Source of the DNA: Pseudomonas kairouanensis
GTDB lineage: Bacteria > Pseudomonadota > Gammaproteobacteria > Pseudomonadales > Pseudomonadaceae
NCBI RefSeq assembly: GCF_004682055.1
Contig: NZ_QUZU01000024.1
Span: 1-64,000, forward strand
Direction: 5' to 3'
Length of the DNA: 64,000 nt
Each line of letters begins with the position of its first letter. Position 1 is the stretch's first letter. Shown here one piece after another: positions 27,501-35,344 of the stretch. The notes beneath the pieces are model-generated. The model saw nothing but the letters and a program-made list of their open reading frames with translations. It made no database searches and was not told the DNA's origin. The position numbers and the translations under genes are program-made.

Positions 27501-27721
27501 ACGCCAGTAATGGCTTGCTCCAGGGGCGCGGCCACGGTTTCACCAATGACCTTGGGGTTGGCACCGGGGAAGTTGGCACGTACCACCACGGTGGGCGGCA
27601 CCACTTCCGGGTATTCGCTGATGGGCAATTGGAACAGCGAGATCGCGCCGGCAATCAGGATCAGCAGCGACAGCACCGCTGCGAAGATCGGTCGCGAAAT
27701 GAAGAACTTGGAAAAATTCAT
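24542..27721 (-). CDS. mexF: RND multidrug efflux transporter MexF
   Basis: A 1059-aa HAE-1 family RND pump with 12 membrane segments and two large periplasmic loops; proton-driven export of drugs such as chloramphenicol and quinolones in P. aeruginosa. The N-terminal half is very close to what I recall of P. aeruginosa MexF (SEYPEVVPPTVVVRANFPGA; IGIVVDDAIVVVENVER with the charged DD of TM4). It lies 15 bp after mexE and overlaps oprN. Expression of this operon is normally controlled by MexT, which is not in the window. Confidence 0.96.
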   Translation of the reverse strand: MNFSKFFISRPIFAAVLSLLILIAGAISLFQLPISEYPEVVPPTVVVRANFPGANPKVIGETVAAPLEQAITGVENMLYMSSQSTADGKLTLTITFALGTDLDNAQVQVQNRVTRTQPKLPEEVTRIGITVDKASPDLTMVVHLTSPDQRYDMLYLSNYAILNIKDELARLGGVGDVQLFGMGDYSLRVWLDPNKTASRNLTATDVVTAIREQNRQVAAGALGAQPAPSDTSFQLSVNTQGRLVTEEEFENIVIRSGDNGEITRLKDIARVELGSSQYALRSLIDNQPAVAIPIFQRPGSNAIDISNDVRAKMAELKKSFPQGMDYRIAYDPTIFVRGSIEAVIHTLFEALVLVVLVVILFLQTWRASIIPLVAVPVSLIGTFAVMHLFGFSLNALSLFGLVLAIGIVVDDAIVVVENVERNIELGLDPFPATEKAMGEVTGPIIATALVLCAVFVPAAFISGLTGQFYKQFALTIAISTVISAFNSLTLSPALAAVLLKGHDAPKDRFSRFLDKVLGGWLFKPFNRFFDKASHGYVGTVRRVIRGSGIALFLYAGLMVLTWLGFAHTPTGFVPAQDKQYLVAFAQLPDAASLDRTENVIKRMSDIALKQPGVESAIAFPGLSINGFTNSPNSGIVFVTLKPFDERKDPSMSAGAIAGALNGKYSSIQEAYMAIFPPPPVQGLGTIGGFRLQIEDRGNLGYDELYKEVQNVIAKSHNVPELFGLFTSYTVNVPQVDAAIDREKAKTHGVAISDIFDTLQVYLGSLYANDFNRFGRTYQVNVQAEQQFRQDQDQIGQLKVRNNKGEMIPLATFIKVSDTSGPDRVMHYNGFITAEINGNAAPGYSSGQAEAAIEKLLKDELPNGMTYEWTDLTYQQILSGNTALFVFPLCVLLAFLVLAAQYESWSLPLAVILIVPMTLLSAITGVIISGSDNNIFTQIGLIVLVGLACKNAILIVEFAKDKQAEGLDPLAAVLEACRLRLRPILMTSFAFIMGVVPLVMSTGAGAEMRHAMGVAVFSGMIGVTFFGLLLTPVFYVLIRRYVERQEARKAAKALKLETQQ

Positions 27722-27736
27722 CTGGAGTCGTATCCC

Positions 27737-28978
27737 TTAACCGCGTGGAGCCGCAACGACTGCGAGCTTGGGCGCGGTTTTATCCGGCGCCACTTGCTCC
27801 AGGTTGCTGGCTTCAAGGGCTTGTCGTTGTTGAGCCAAGGCGGCGAGGGTTTCCTTGCTGGCCATCGGTACCGTTTCCAGTGCGACGGGCGAGCCAGGGC
27901 GCACGCGCTGCAGGCCCTTGACGATAATGGTGTCGTCCTTGTTCAGGCCGCTGCGAACGATGCGCAAGCCTTCGATCTTCGGCCCCAGTTCCACCGAGCG
28001 ATAAGCCGGTTTGTCGCCGTCCATCACCAGCACGAACTTCTTGCCCAGGTCGGTGCCTACGGCTTCGTCGTTGATCAACACCGCCGAATAGGTACCGCTG
28101 CCAACCAGCTTCAGGCGGGCATACAGGCCAGGGGTGTATTCGCCCTTGCTGTTATCGAACACGGCGCGGCCACGGATGGTGCCGGTAGCGGGGTTGACCT
28201 GGTTGTCGACAAAGTTCATCTGGCCCAGGTGCGGGTTGCCGGTTTCGTTGGACAAGCCCAGGTATACAGGGGTGGTTGCGCCGCGACGGCCTTGGCGAGC
28301 CAGCTCGGTGTACTTGAGGAACACGCGCTCATCGGCGTCGAAGTAGGCGTAGACCTTGTCAGTGGAGACCACGCTGGTCAGCGGCGTCACATCGGCGGTA
28401 ACCAGGTTGCCGGCGGTGATTTCGGCACGGCTGACACGGCCGCTGATGGGCGAGGTTACGCGGGTAAAGCTCAGGTTCAATTTCGCCAGGTCCAACTGTG
28501 CCTGGATGCCGGCAACTGCTGCACGGGCCTCTTGGGCGGCGGTGGTACGCGAGTCGGCCAGTTCGGCGGAAATCGCATTGCTCTGGCGCAGACGCTCACC
28601 GCGCTGGGCTTCGTTATCGCTGCGGGTGGCGGCCGCGCGGGTCTGTTGAAGCTGGGCTTCGAGGCGACGCACTTCAGCCTGGAACGGACGCGGGTCGATT
28701 TGGAACAGCAGGTCGCCTTTCTTCACCAAAGCGCCTTCGGTGAACGCTACCTGGTCAATCTGGCCAGACACCCGTGGACGAATCTGCACGGTTTCCGGCG
28801 CTTCCAGGCGACCAGTGAATTCGTCCCACTCGTTGACCGGTTGCTCCAGCACCTTGGCCACGCTGACGCTCGCAGCAGGCATGGCGGCCGCTTGTTCCGG
28901 GGACTTGCCGCATGCGCTCATCACCACCACGGCCAAAATCGCCAGGGGGAAGCGCAAATGTTTGAGTGACTGTTCCAT
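27737..28978 (-). CDS. mexE: RND efflux periplasmic adaptor MexE
   Basis: A 413-aa membrane-fusion lipoprotein with lipobox (VMSAC) and typical adaptor blocks: LEAPETVQIRPRVSGQIDQV lipoyl half, alpha-hairpin rich in Ala/Gln/Arg, then AYFDADERVFLKYTELAR and the distal beta-barrel. ATG 28978 gives MEQS as in P. aeruginosa MexE; a 13-residue longer frame from 29017 is unlikely. It is the first gene of the operon. Confidence 0.95.
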   Translation of the reverse strand: MEQSLKHLRFPLAILAVVVMSACGKSPEQAAAMPAASVSVAKVLEQPVNEWDEFTGRLEAPETVQIRPRVSGQIDQVAFTEGALVKKGDLLFQIDPRPFQAEVRRLEAQLQQTRAAATRSDNEAQRGERLRQSNAISAELADSRTTAAQEARAAVAGIQAQLDLAKLNLSFTRVTSPISGRVSRAEITAGNLVTADVTPLTSVVSTDKVYAYFDADERVFLKYTELARQGRRGATTPVYLGLSNETGNPHLGQMNFVDNQVNPATGTIRGRAVFDNSKGEYTPGLYARLKLVGSGTYSAVLINDEAVGTDLGKKFVLVMDGDKPAYRSVELGPKIEGLRIVRSGLNKDDTIIVKGLQRVRPGSPVALETVPMASKETLAALAQQRQALEASNLEQVAPDKTAPKLAVVAAPRG

Positions 28979-29062
28979 GAGGTGCATCCGCCAATGTATT
29001 TGAGATGGGCGGATCATGCGCGGCGAGGTGCTATGTCACGAATCGAATGAAGTAAAGGTAAC

Positions 29063-29079
29063 TATCATTCGGAATGATA
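29063..29079. promoter_or_regulatory. 17-bp perfect palindrome upstream of mexE
   Basis: TATCATTC-G-GAATGATA, 85 bp upstream of the mexE start. Perfect 8-bp arms around one base suggest a dimeric repressor or activator site. It does not fit the MexT nod-box pattern I know, so the regulator is unassigned. Confidence 0.6.
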
Positions 29080-29176
29080 TAAGCGCGAGATTAGCCCTCT
29101 AGCATGGGGGTTTCGTTAGGGTGCTATCAATGTCGCTGATGACAAAGGATTGTTACAGGGCGTGCAATACACTTTA

Positions 29177-29270
29177 AATGTGGGAGCGGGCTTGCTCGCG
29201 AAGGCAGTGTGTCGGCCAATATATTAGGTGACTGACCCACCGCATTCGCGAGCAAGCCCGCTCCCACATT
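29177..29270. repeat. REP-type inverted repeat with 26-bp arms
   Basis: Perfect 26-bp arms at 29177-29202 and 29245-29270 (core GTGGGAGCGGGCTTGCTCGC) flank a 42-bp centre. This is the abundant intergenic repeat of fluorescent pseudomonads. It lies between the mexE promoter region and the stop of the GMC gene. Confidence 0.85.
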
Positions 29271-29296
29271 TGGATGTGCGTGTATGATTGCTCAGG

Positions 29297-31507
29297 CTAC
29301 AACGCGCCAAACCCCACCTGCACCGTTAGCGCTCCCTGGTTATCCCCCAACCCAATCCCATACCTGCCCTCAAGATCATCATTGATACACAGCTGTAATT
29401 CCCCTATCTGCCCCGGCGGAATTTCTGCCAAATCCCCCACCAAAAATGGCGTGCCGCCACTGCCCACGCGCCCGATCAGCGCGCCTTCATTGGCCCCTGG
29501 CAAGGTGTAGCCCGCCTTGGCAATCAAGCCTGGGCTGCCATTGCCATCCACGATGCCGCCCACCGGGCTGGCCAGCCATTTTCCACTCACATACCGTACC
29601 AACCGTGGGCTTGGCCCGCTGATCTGCACGCCGGTGCCTTGCCAGGGCTGGTTGGCTTGCACCTGCACCGTGGTGGCTTTCAGGTCGTTGCACAGGGTGT
29701 CGCCAGCCTGGATCGACAGCGCGGCGATGGTCAGGCTTGGGTTGGAGGTGCCGGTGGTGGGGAACACGCCGTCGCCCACCAGGAACAGGTTAGCGTGGTC
29801 CCAGCTGCGTTGGTATTTGTCCACTACCGAAGTCTTGGGATCGGCGCCCATGCGGTAGGTGCCCATCAGGTGCCCGGCGCCCTGGAAGGAATAGGATTCG
29901 CCTTGGTAATCGAACAACCCTGGCGCGATATCGGCGGTCAGTTCCGTGGCACCCAACAGTTCGGTGATTACATGGCTGGCGAGGATGCGTGCCTGTTTGA
30001 AACCCTCCTTGGTGTAGTCCGACAGGTCGTAGTGGATCTCCGGGCGCGGGATGCCCAGGCGGTCCTTGTATTGGCTGGAGGGCACGATGTAGCAGTTGGC
30101 GTTGTTGGGGTCGTCCTCGACTTGTTCCACCAGGAAACCCACGCGAAATTGCCGCGTGAGCAGGTTGTTCAACTGCTGCACCAGCGCTGTGCCGAACAGC
30201 ACCTGTGGCGCGCCGCCTGCATTGGGCAGCGGGTTGGTGCGGCTGACGTTGGTGCCGTCGATCAGGTCGGCGACGGTGGTGTAGGGGTCGCCAATCGGCC
30301 AGTTGAAGCCCTCGTTGCCGATCTCGATGCGCCACGCCGCACGCTGGCTGCGAAACGCGCCGTCACGCAGGCTTTCGATGCCGGAGGTGGACACCGGCCC
30401 ACGGTATGGGAACACCGTCTTGCCCTCGGGCATCAAGCCCCACGCCAGGTAGATCGGGTGGTCCGCCAGGCTGCGACCGACCTGGCCGCTGCTGTTGGCC
30501 ACGCCGTTGGGCCAAGCGCTGCTGGTGGAGTTGAGCAGCAGTTTCGGCGTTTCGATGGCATGGGCGGCGATCACATAACGCTGGCCCACCGCTACGCCCG
30601 TACCGGTCGCTGGCCCATCGCCCAGTTGGTACTGGATGAACTCGATGCCGCTGATGGTCTTGTCCGCCGCCACCGTGACCGTGCTCGCCACGGTCTTGTA
30701 CAGCACCCGCACATTGCCGGTGTTGAGCGCGTTGTTCATGGTCACCGTAGCGTCGTACTTGGCCTGGATCGGGCAAATCGGCGTGCAGTTGGTATTGCCC
30801 GCGCATACCCGCCGTCCGGCGTACGGCTGGGAGTTGCGCCCGGCCGGGGTCGGGCTGACCACCAGGGGCAAACCCTGGAACGACTGGCCCTGCACCGCGC
30901 TGACGAAACTACCATCCACCAGTGACAGCGGGATGCTGGTCATCGGGAATTCGTAGTTGGCAGGAAAGGTGATGCCCAGGTAGGCCTGATCGGCCACATT
31001 GGCCGCCACGCCGATTTCCGCTTCGGCCCGGCAATAGGCACTCTGCAGGTCGTTGTAGCCGATGGGCCAATCCACCCCCACGCCGTACAGTGACTTCATG
31101 CGAAAGTCGTTGGGCAGCATGCGCAGGCATGTGGCGACCCAATGCCAGGTGGTGCCGCCGCCCACGCGCTCATAGGTGCTGGTGAACGGCAACGGGCCTT
31201 TCTGCACCAGGTAACTGATGTTGGGGTTGTTCCAGCCATTGATCAAGTCGGCAATGGTGGCGCGGGGCGCGTTCTGCTCGGCGGGGTTGCGCGCCGGGCT
31301 CAAGGTGCTCACGGGCGGGTAGGGCGACTCGGGGGTCTTCAGTGTCGCAGTGTAGAAACGCTCCAGGTATTGGTTGCGGTTGGGCGGGATCTCCGGGCCG
31401 GACTCCAGTACCAATACCTTCACACCTGCCAGGCCCAGTTGATAGGCAATGAGGCTGCCCGCCAGACCCGCACCGACGATCACTACATCTGCTTGTTCGG
31501 TACTCAT
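29297..31507 (-). CDS. GMC oxidoreductase with C-terminal LecA-like domain
   Basis: A 736-aa flavoprotein. The N-terminal FAD-binding motif is VVIVGAGLAGSLIAYQLG, and GMC elements follow (RVGGGTTWHWVATCLRM; GHLMGTYRMGADP; VGDGVFPTTGTSNPSLTIAALSI). This is the membrane gluconate/sorbitol/fructose dehydrogenase branch, which passes electrons to a cytochrome c. Residues about 620-736 are extra: the pattern GALIGRVGSGG, then IGELQLCINDD and QGALTVQVG resembles the PA-IL/LecA galactose-binding lectin fold. No signal peptide is visible. It overlaps the small subunit gene by 4 bp (ATGA). The substrate is unknown; a sugar or polyol is likely. Confidence 0.85.
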   Translation of the reverse strand: MSTEQADVVIVGAGLAGSLIAYQLGLAGVKVLVLESGPEIPPNRNQYLERFYTATLKTPESPYPPVSTLSPARNPAEQNAPRATIADLINGWNNPNISYLVQKGPLPFTSTYERVGGGTTWHWVATCLRMLPNDFRMKSLYGVGVDWPIGYNDLQSAYCRAEAEIGVAANVADQAYLGITFPANYEFPMTSIPLSLVDGSFVSAVQGQSFQGLPLVVSPTPAGRNSQPYAGRRVCAGNTNCTPICPIQAKYDATVTMNNALNTGNVRVLYKTVASTVTVAADKTISGIEFIQYQLGDGPATGTGVAVGQRYVIAAHAIETPKLLLNSTSSAWPNGVANSSGQVGRSLADHPIYLAWGLMPEGKTVFPYRGPVSTSGIESLRDGAFRSQRAAWRIEIGNEGFNWPIGDPYTTVADLIDGTNVSRTNPLPNAGGAPQVLFGTALVQQLNNLLTRQFRVGFLVEQVEDDPNNANCYIVPSSQYKDRLGIPRPEIHYDLSDYTKEGFKQARILASHVITELLGATELTADIAPGLFDYQGESYSFQGAGHLMGTYRMGADPKTSVVDKYQRSWDHANLFLVGDGVFPTTGTSNPSLTIAALSIQAGDTLCNDLKATTVQVQANQPWQGTGVQISGPSPRLVRYVSGKWLASPVGGIVDGNGSPGLIAKAGYTLPGANEGALIGRVGSGGTPFLVGDLAEIPPGQIGELQLCINDDLEGRYGIGLGDNQGALTVQVGFGAL

Positions 31508-32016
31508 GACGATGCTCCTGATTGTGTGCTGGCGGGTACTCCGGTGAAGTCCTCAAGGCTCGGCGGCGGGCTGTTCCAGTAGCCAAAAAAGAACTCGCTG
31601 TAGCCCATGGGGTGGGCTTGGGCGATATTCCACGCCCAACTCTGGGTGTAGGCCTCATCGCTGACCACGGTTTGCTCACCGGAGGGGAACGCGCCTTGGG
31701 CGTAAGGCTGGTACCACACCCCCAGCAGCCACAGTTTCATGATCGCGCGCGCGGCCTGGGCGGTTTGCGTCGGGGCGGGCTGGCCGTTTTGCATCAGGAT
31801 TGCCGTGCCGATTTGCTGCGGTGTCGCCTGCTCGGCCACCAGCGCTGTGTATTGGGCGAGCAGGGCACTGAGTACGCCTTGCCCCAGGCGCGGGCCGATG
31901 AAGTTGAGAAAGGTGGTGGGCAGGCCGATGGGGTCCACGGAGGGCGCCAACAGGTCCTGATTGATGCCGGTGAGCACTACGCTCAGGCCGGTGAAATTGT
32001 CCAGGTCGGTACTCAT
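31504..32016 (-). CDS. Small subunit of GMC dehydrogenase complex (sorbitol/gluconate dehydrogenase subunit 3-like)
   Basis: A 170-aa protein of the family that partners GMC dehydrogenases, recognised by size, position and the AIMKLWLLGVWYQ and SDEAYTQSWAWNIAQAHPMGYSEFFFGYW stretches near the C-terminus. Related small subunits usually carry a Tat signal that exports the flavoprotein with them; none is visible here. It overlaps the cytochrome gene upstream and the GMC gene downstream by 4 bp each, implying tightly coupled translation. Confidence 0.75.
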   Translation of the reverse strand: MSTDLDNFTGLSVVLTGINQDLLAPSVDPIGLPTTFLNFIGPRLGQGVLSALLAQYTALVAEQATPQQIGTAILMQNGQPAPTQTAQAARAIMKLWLLGVWYQPYAQGAFPSGEQTVVSDEAYTQSWAWNIAQAHPMGYSEFFFGYWNSPPPSLEDFTGVPASTQSGASS

Positions 32017-33380
32017 GGCTGACTCCTTGTCACACCGGTGGATTGGGCACGTTCGAGCAGGTAGGTGAAGTCCGCAAAGCTGGTGCGAGGCGACTGGGTT
32101 ACATGGGTGGCGGCGTTACCGTGACACGCGATGCAACTGGATGAGGCCTGGGGCACGATGCCCTGGATATAGGTCTCCAGCGTGGCATTGGCGAGGAACG
32201 ACGGTGCCGGCTTGCCCAGCGGCACCGTGGCCGAGATCTGGCACGGCGGCTGGCCGCTGAGGGTGGGCCACTGGGTGCTGATCAACTGGTAGTTGGCCCA
32301 AACGCTGCTGGGGTTCACCGTGCGCAACAGGGTCTGATAGGTGTTGTTAAGCGCCTTGGTGGCGTCGGTCAGCGGAATCTCCCGCACGATTTGCGACGGC
32401 GTAGCCTTCACTGCCGGGTTCCAGGGGCGTGGCGGCGGCTGGTTGACCTCGGTATGGTTGCTGGCGTTGTAGAACAGGTAAGGCCCTTTACGCTCGGCGG
32501 GCGGCGTGGTTTTTTCCGGCACATTGTCGACATGCTCGAAGGTCGACCACACCCACTGCGGCGCACTGGTGGTCTTGTGCACGATATGCAGCCCCACCAG
32601 GCCCACCGGCTCGGCCGTGCAGGATTCGGCCACCACCGGCCCCTTGCTCGGGTCGCTGTTGCCCGGCGTATACACCAAGGCATCTACTGTATGGAAACTG
32701 CCAGGCTTGTCGTTGCCATCCAGCACCTTCCACGACGCCTTGACCATCAGCGAACCCACTTCGCTGGTCGCCGGGTTGCCGCAACTGAACGCCACCGCAT
32801 TGGTCGGGCTGGCGGCAAAGAACGCCTGCTGGCCCTGGACGCTATACAGGCCGTTGTTGACGATGCCATCGAACATCGACTGGTTGACCACGATTTCATT
32901 GCGCGTGTACACGCCGCTCTGGTCCACCAGCGGGCCGCTTTCAAACGGCTGGATAAACTCGTCCAGCACATCCGGAACCTTGCCCATTTGTTGCAGCAAA
33001 CGACCCGAACCCTTGCCCTCACAGGCTTTGGGCACAGCCGCCGGCGCACGGAAAGGCAACGGTTTTTGCCCTTGAGGCAGGAACACTTGGTAACTCTCCT
33101 TGTAGCTTTCCCACACCGTGGCCGCGTCCTGCTGGCCGATCTGCACGCCGGTGTTGGGGTTGCCGTCGGCCAGGGCTGGCCAGTTCAGCGCGATAAACGT
33201 CTGCCACGACATTTCATCGAAGTTCTGTTGCAGGCTGGTGAGGGAAAATGGCGGTGTGGCCGTGACATCGAAGGGGATTTGCGTAGACAGCGTGGGGGCC
33301 GCGACGACCAGCGGGCTCAGCAATGCACCAAACAGCGCGCAGCTGAACCCAGGCCGGGGGCGATGGGTTTCCTTTCTCAT
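32013..33380 (-). CDS. Periplasmic mono-haem cytochrome c partner of the GMC dehydrogenase
   Basis: A 455-aa exported protein with a signal peptide (residues 1-27, ending VVAA) and one CIACH haem-c site at residues 416-420, close to the C-terminus. The large N-terminal part (MSWQTFIALNWPAL, then YTRNEIVVNQSMFDGIV) is a domain I know only as a conserved uncharacterised region. It probably accepts electrons from the GMC subunit. The start 33380 has GGAG 6 nt upstream; a 15-residue longer frame lacks this. First gene of the three-gene operon. Confidence 0.8.
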   Translation of the reverse strand: MRKETHRPRPGFSCALFGALLSPLVVAAPTLSTQIPFDVTATPPFSLTSLQQNFDEMSWQTFIALNWPALADGNPNTGVQIGQQDAATVWESYKESYQVFLPQGQKPLPFRAPAAVPKACEGKGSGRLLQQMGKVPDVLDEFIQPFESGPLVDQSGVYTRNEIVVNQSMFDGIVNNGLYSVQGQQAFFAASPTNAVAFSCGNPATSEVGSLMVKASWKVLDGNDKPGSFHTVDALVYTPGNSDPSKGPVVAESCTAEPVGLVGLHIVHKTTSAPQWVWSTFEHVDNVPEKTTPPAERKGPYLFYNASNHTEVNQPPPRPWNPAVKATPSQIVREIPLTDATKALNNTYQTLLRTVNPSSVWANYQLISTQWPTLSGQPPCQISATVPLGKPAPSFLANATLETYIQGIVPQASSSCIACHGNAATHVTQSPRTSFADFTYLLERAQSTGVTRSQP

Positions 33381-33800
33381 CGTTATCTCCAGGGCATCAG
33401 GCGCCAGGAGACAGGGGCCCGTCATGGACTCTTCAATGCGCCTCCTGGCACGGGCTTGAGAGTAGATAAGGTTGGAAATACGGGTGTATGGGCGACTAGA
33501 TTTATTCGTAATAAAAACAATCGCTAATGGCTGTCATGCGGGCCCTTGGTCGGCACTGAAGCGGCGTTGATTGGGTCACCTATTCGCAGCCCTTTGCAGA
33601 CACCCGGTGTTGGTGGCGCAACACCTGTTCAATAAAGTGCTTGATCCTACCATTGGGCAGTGTGCGGGTAGCGGCTTCAAGACCCTGAATATAAAGGTTC
33701 TCGCCGTTGGCATGAATTGTGGTTGCTGCCCAATGAAGCAACCGATGCCTCAACCCGACAACGGGAGGGAACCCCTCACTTCTCATAAGAACCCACACCC
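33381..33800. other. Intergenic region between divergent genes
   Basis: 420 bp without a convincing gene. GCCAGGAG (33403-33410) and CTCCTGGC (33442-33449) form an 8-bp inverted repeat just upstream of the cytochrome gene and could be an operator. A 72-codon frame on the minus strand (33580-33798) has no homology I recognise. Confidence 0.5.
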
Positions 33801-35141
33801 ATGCACAACGTCTTGCAACGCACCCTCATCGCCAGTCTGGTGGCGCTCACCACGCTGGGCGCGCTACTGCCGGCCGCCGCTCAGGCCGCCAATGATCAAC
33901 AGTTCATACCCTTGGCCACCTACCGCGTCGGCGCGTACGCCTCCAGTGGCATTCCGTGGTGGGCGGGGGAGATTGACTACTTTCGTTATATCAATGAGGT
34001 CGAAGGCGGTGTGAATGGCGTCAAGCTGGTCTGGCAGGAATGCGAGACCGAGTGGAAGACCGACCGTATCATCGAATGCTATGAGCGCTACAAAGGCGGC
34101 CTGGACGGCGCGCCCACGGGGTTCTTTTTCACCCACAGCACACCTGCGTCCTATGCATTGATGGACCGTGCGGCCAAGGACCACATCCCGTTGATCGACG
34201 GCGCGGGCGGGCGTACCGAGTCCACCGACGGCCGTGTGTTCCCCTATGCATTCCCGTTGCTGCTCAACTACTACGGCCAGGCTTCGGTGGGCATCAACTA
34301 CATCGCCGAGCGTGAAGGTGGCCTGGACAAGCTCAAGGGCAAGAAGATCGTCACGGTCTATCACGACTCCGCCTACGGCCGCGAAACCCAGGCGGCGATG
34401 CAGTTGCTGGCGCGAAAGTATGGCTTCGAGAATATCCAGATCCCGGTGGCCGACCCCGGCAATGAACAATCCACCCAATGGCGCCAGGTGCGCCAGATCA
34501 ACCCGGACTGGGTATTCCTGCGTACCTGGGGCGTATCCACACCGGTCGCAATCAAGACCGCCGTGCGGTTTGGCGTGCCGGTGGACCGCCTGATCGGCGA
34601 TGTATGGGCCGGCTCCGAAGCCGATGTGATTCCTGCCGGCACCGCCGCCAAAGGCTATCAGGCCCTGGCGCCATTTCCCGGTGGCGACAGCTTCGAGATA
34701 CATCGCAAGCTCAAACAGTTCATCCTCGATCCGGGCAAGAGCAACCTTAAAGACCCCAGCTACTTCGGCAAGGTCTACTACAACATCGGCCTGATCAACG
34801 CCGCGATCGCCGTCGAGGCCCTGCGCACCGGCCAGGCCAAGTTCGGCAACCGTGCGCTGAATGGGGAAGAAACCCGCTGGGCGTTCGAACATCTGGATAT
34901 TGACGCCGCTCGGCTCAAGGCCCTGGGGTTTGAAGGCTTGCTGGCGCCGTTGAAGTTGTCGTGCGCCGATCATGAAGGTGGCGGCTCGGCGCGGGTGCAG
35001 CAGTGGGATGGGCAAAAGTGGGTGTTGGTGACTGATTGGTTGCAGGCTGACCGCGCCACCTTGCGCCCACTGATCGAGGCCAAATCCGCCGCGTATGCCC
35101 AGGAGAAGGGCATCGTGGCACGGGATTGCTCTGCCCAATAA
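33801..35141 (+). CDS. ABC transporter periplasmic substrate-binding protein (type 1 fold, LivK/UrtA-like)
   Basis: A 446-aa exported protein with a signal peptide (residues 1-29, ending AQAA). The fold is the type 1 periplasmic binding protein used for branched-chain amino acids, urea and amides: GEIDYFRYINEVEGGVNGVKLVW, then KIVTVYHDSAYGRE and QINPDWVFLRTWG. No cognate permease or ATPase gene lies beside it, so it is an orphan or works with a distant transporter. It could supply a ligand related to the neighbouring oxidoreductase operon, but this is not shown. Confidence 0.85.
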   Translation: MHNVLQRTLIASLVALTTLGALLPAAAQAANDQQFIPLATYRVGAYASSGIPWWAGEIDYFRYINEVEGGVNGVKLVWQECETEWKTDRIIECYERYKGGLDGAPTGFFFTHSTPASYALMDRAAKDHIPLIDGAGGRTESTDGRVFPYAFPLLLNYYGQASVGINYIAEREGGLDKLKGKKIVTVYHDSAYGRETQAAMQLLARKYGFENIQIPVADPGNEQSTQWRQVRQINPDWVFLRTWGVSTPVAIKTAVRFGVPVDRLIGDVWAGSEADVIPAGTAAKGYQALAPFPGGDSFEIHRKLKQFILDPGKSNLKDPSYFGKVYYNIGLINAAIAVEALRTGQAKFGNRALNGEETRWAFEHLDIDAARLKALGFEGLLAPLKLSCADHEGGGSARVQQWDGQKWVLVTDWLQADRATLRPLIEAKSAAYAQEKGIVARDCSAQ

Positions 35142-35170
35142 ACCGCCAATACCAGGCATCACTCGGTTCA

Positions 35171-35315
35171 AATGTGGGAGTGGGCTTGCTCGCGAAGGCG
35201 TTGGTTCAGGCGCAGGATATCTGCCAGCAGCACCACCGCTTTCGCAGCCTCGCTAAAGCTCGACAGCTCCCACACTTGACCGAGTTCGTCCCTTGAAATG
35301 CGAGCAAGCCCGCAC
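35171..35315. repeat. REP-like degenerate inverted repeat
   Basis: One arm (35171-35196, GTGGGAGTGGGCTTGCTCGC core) matches the repeat at 29177 with one change. A partial opposite arm lies at about 35297-35315. It fills the gap between the binding-protein gene and the convergent ABC operon. Confidence 0.7.
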
Positions 35316-35344
35316 ATCAGGCAGACATCGGCCAGCCTTTGGCT

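Noticed and set aside
33580..33798. 72-codon minus-strand frame between the cytochrome and binding-protein genes
   Set aside because: No ribosome site, no family resemblance; left as intergenic.
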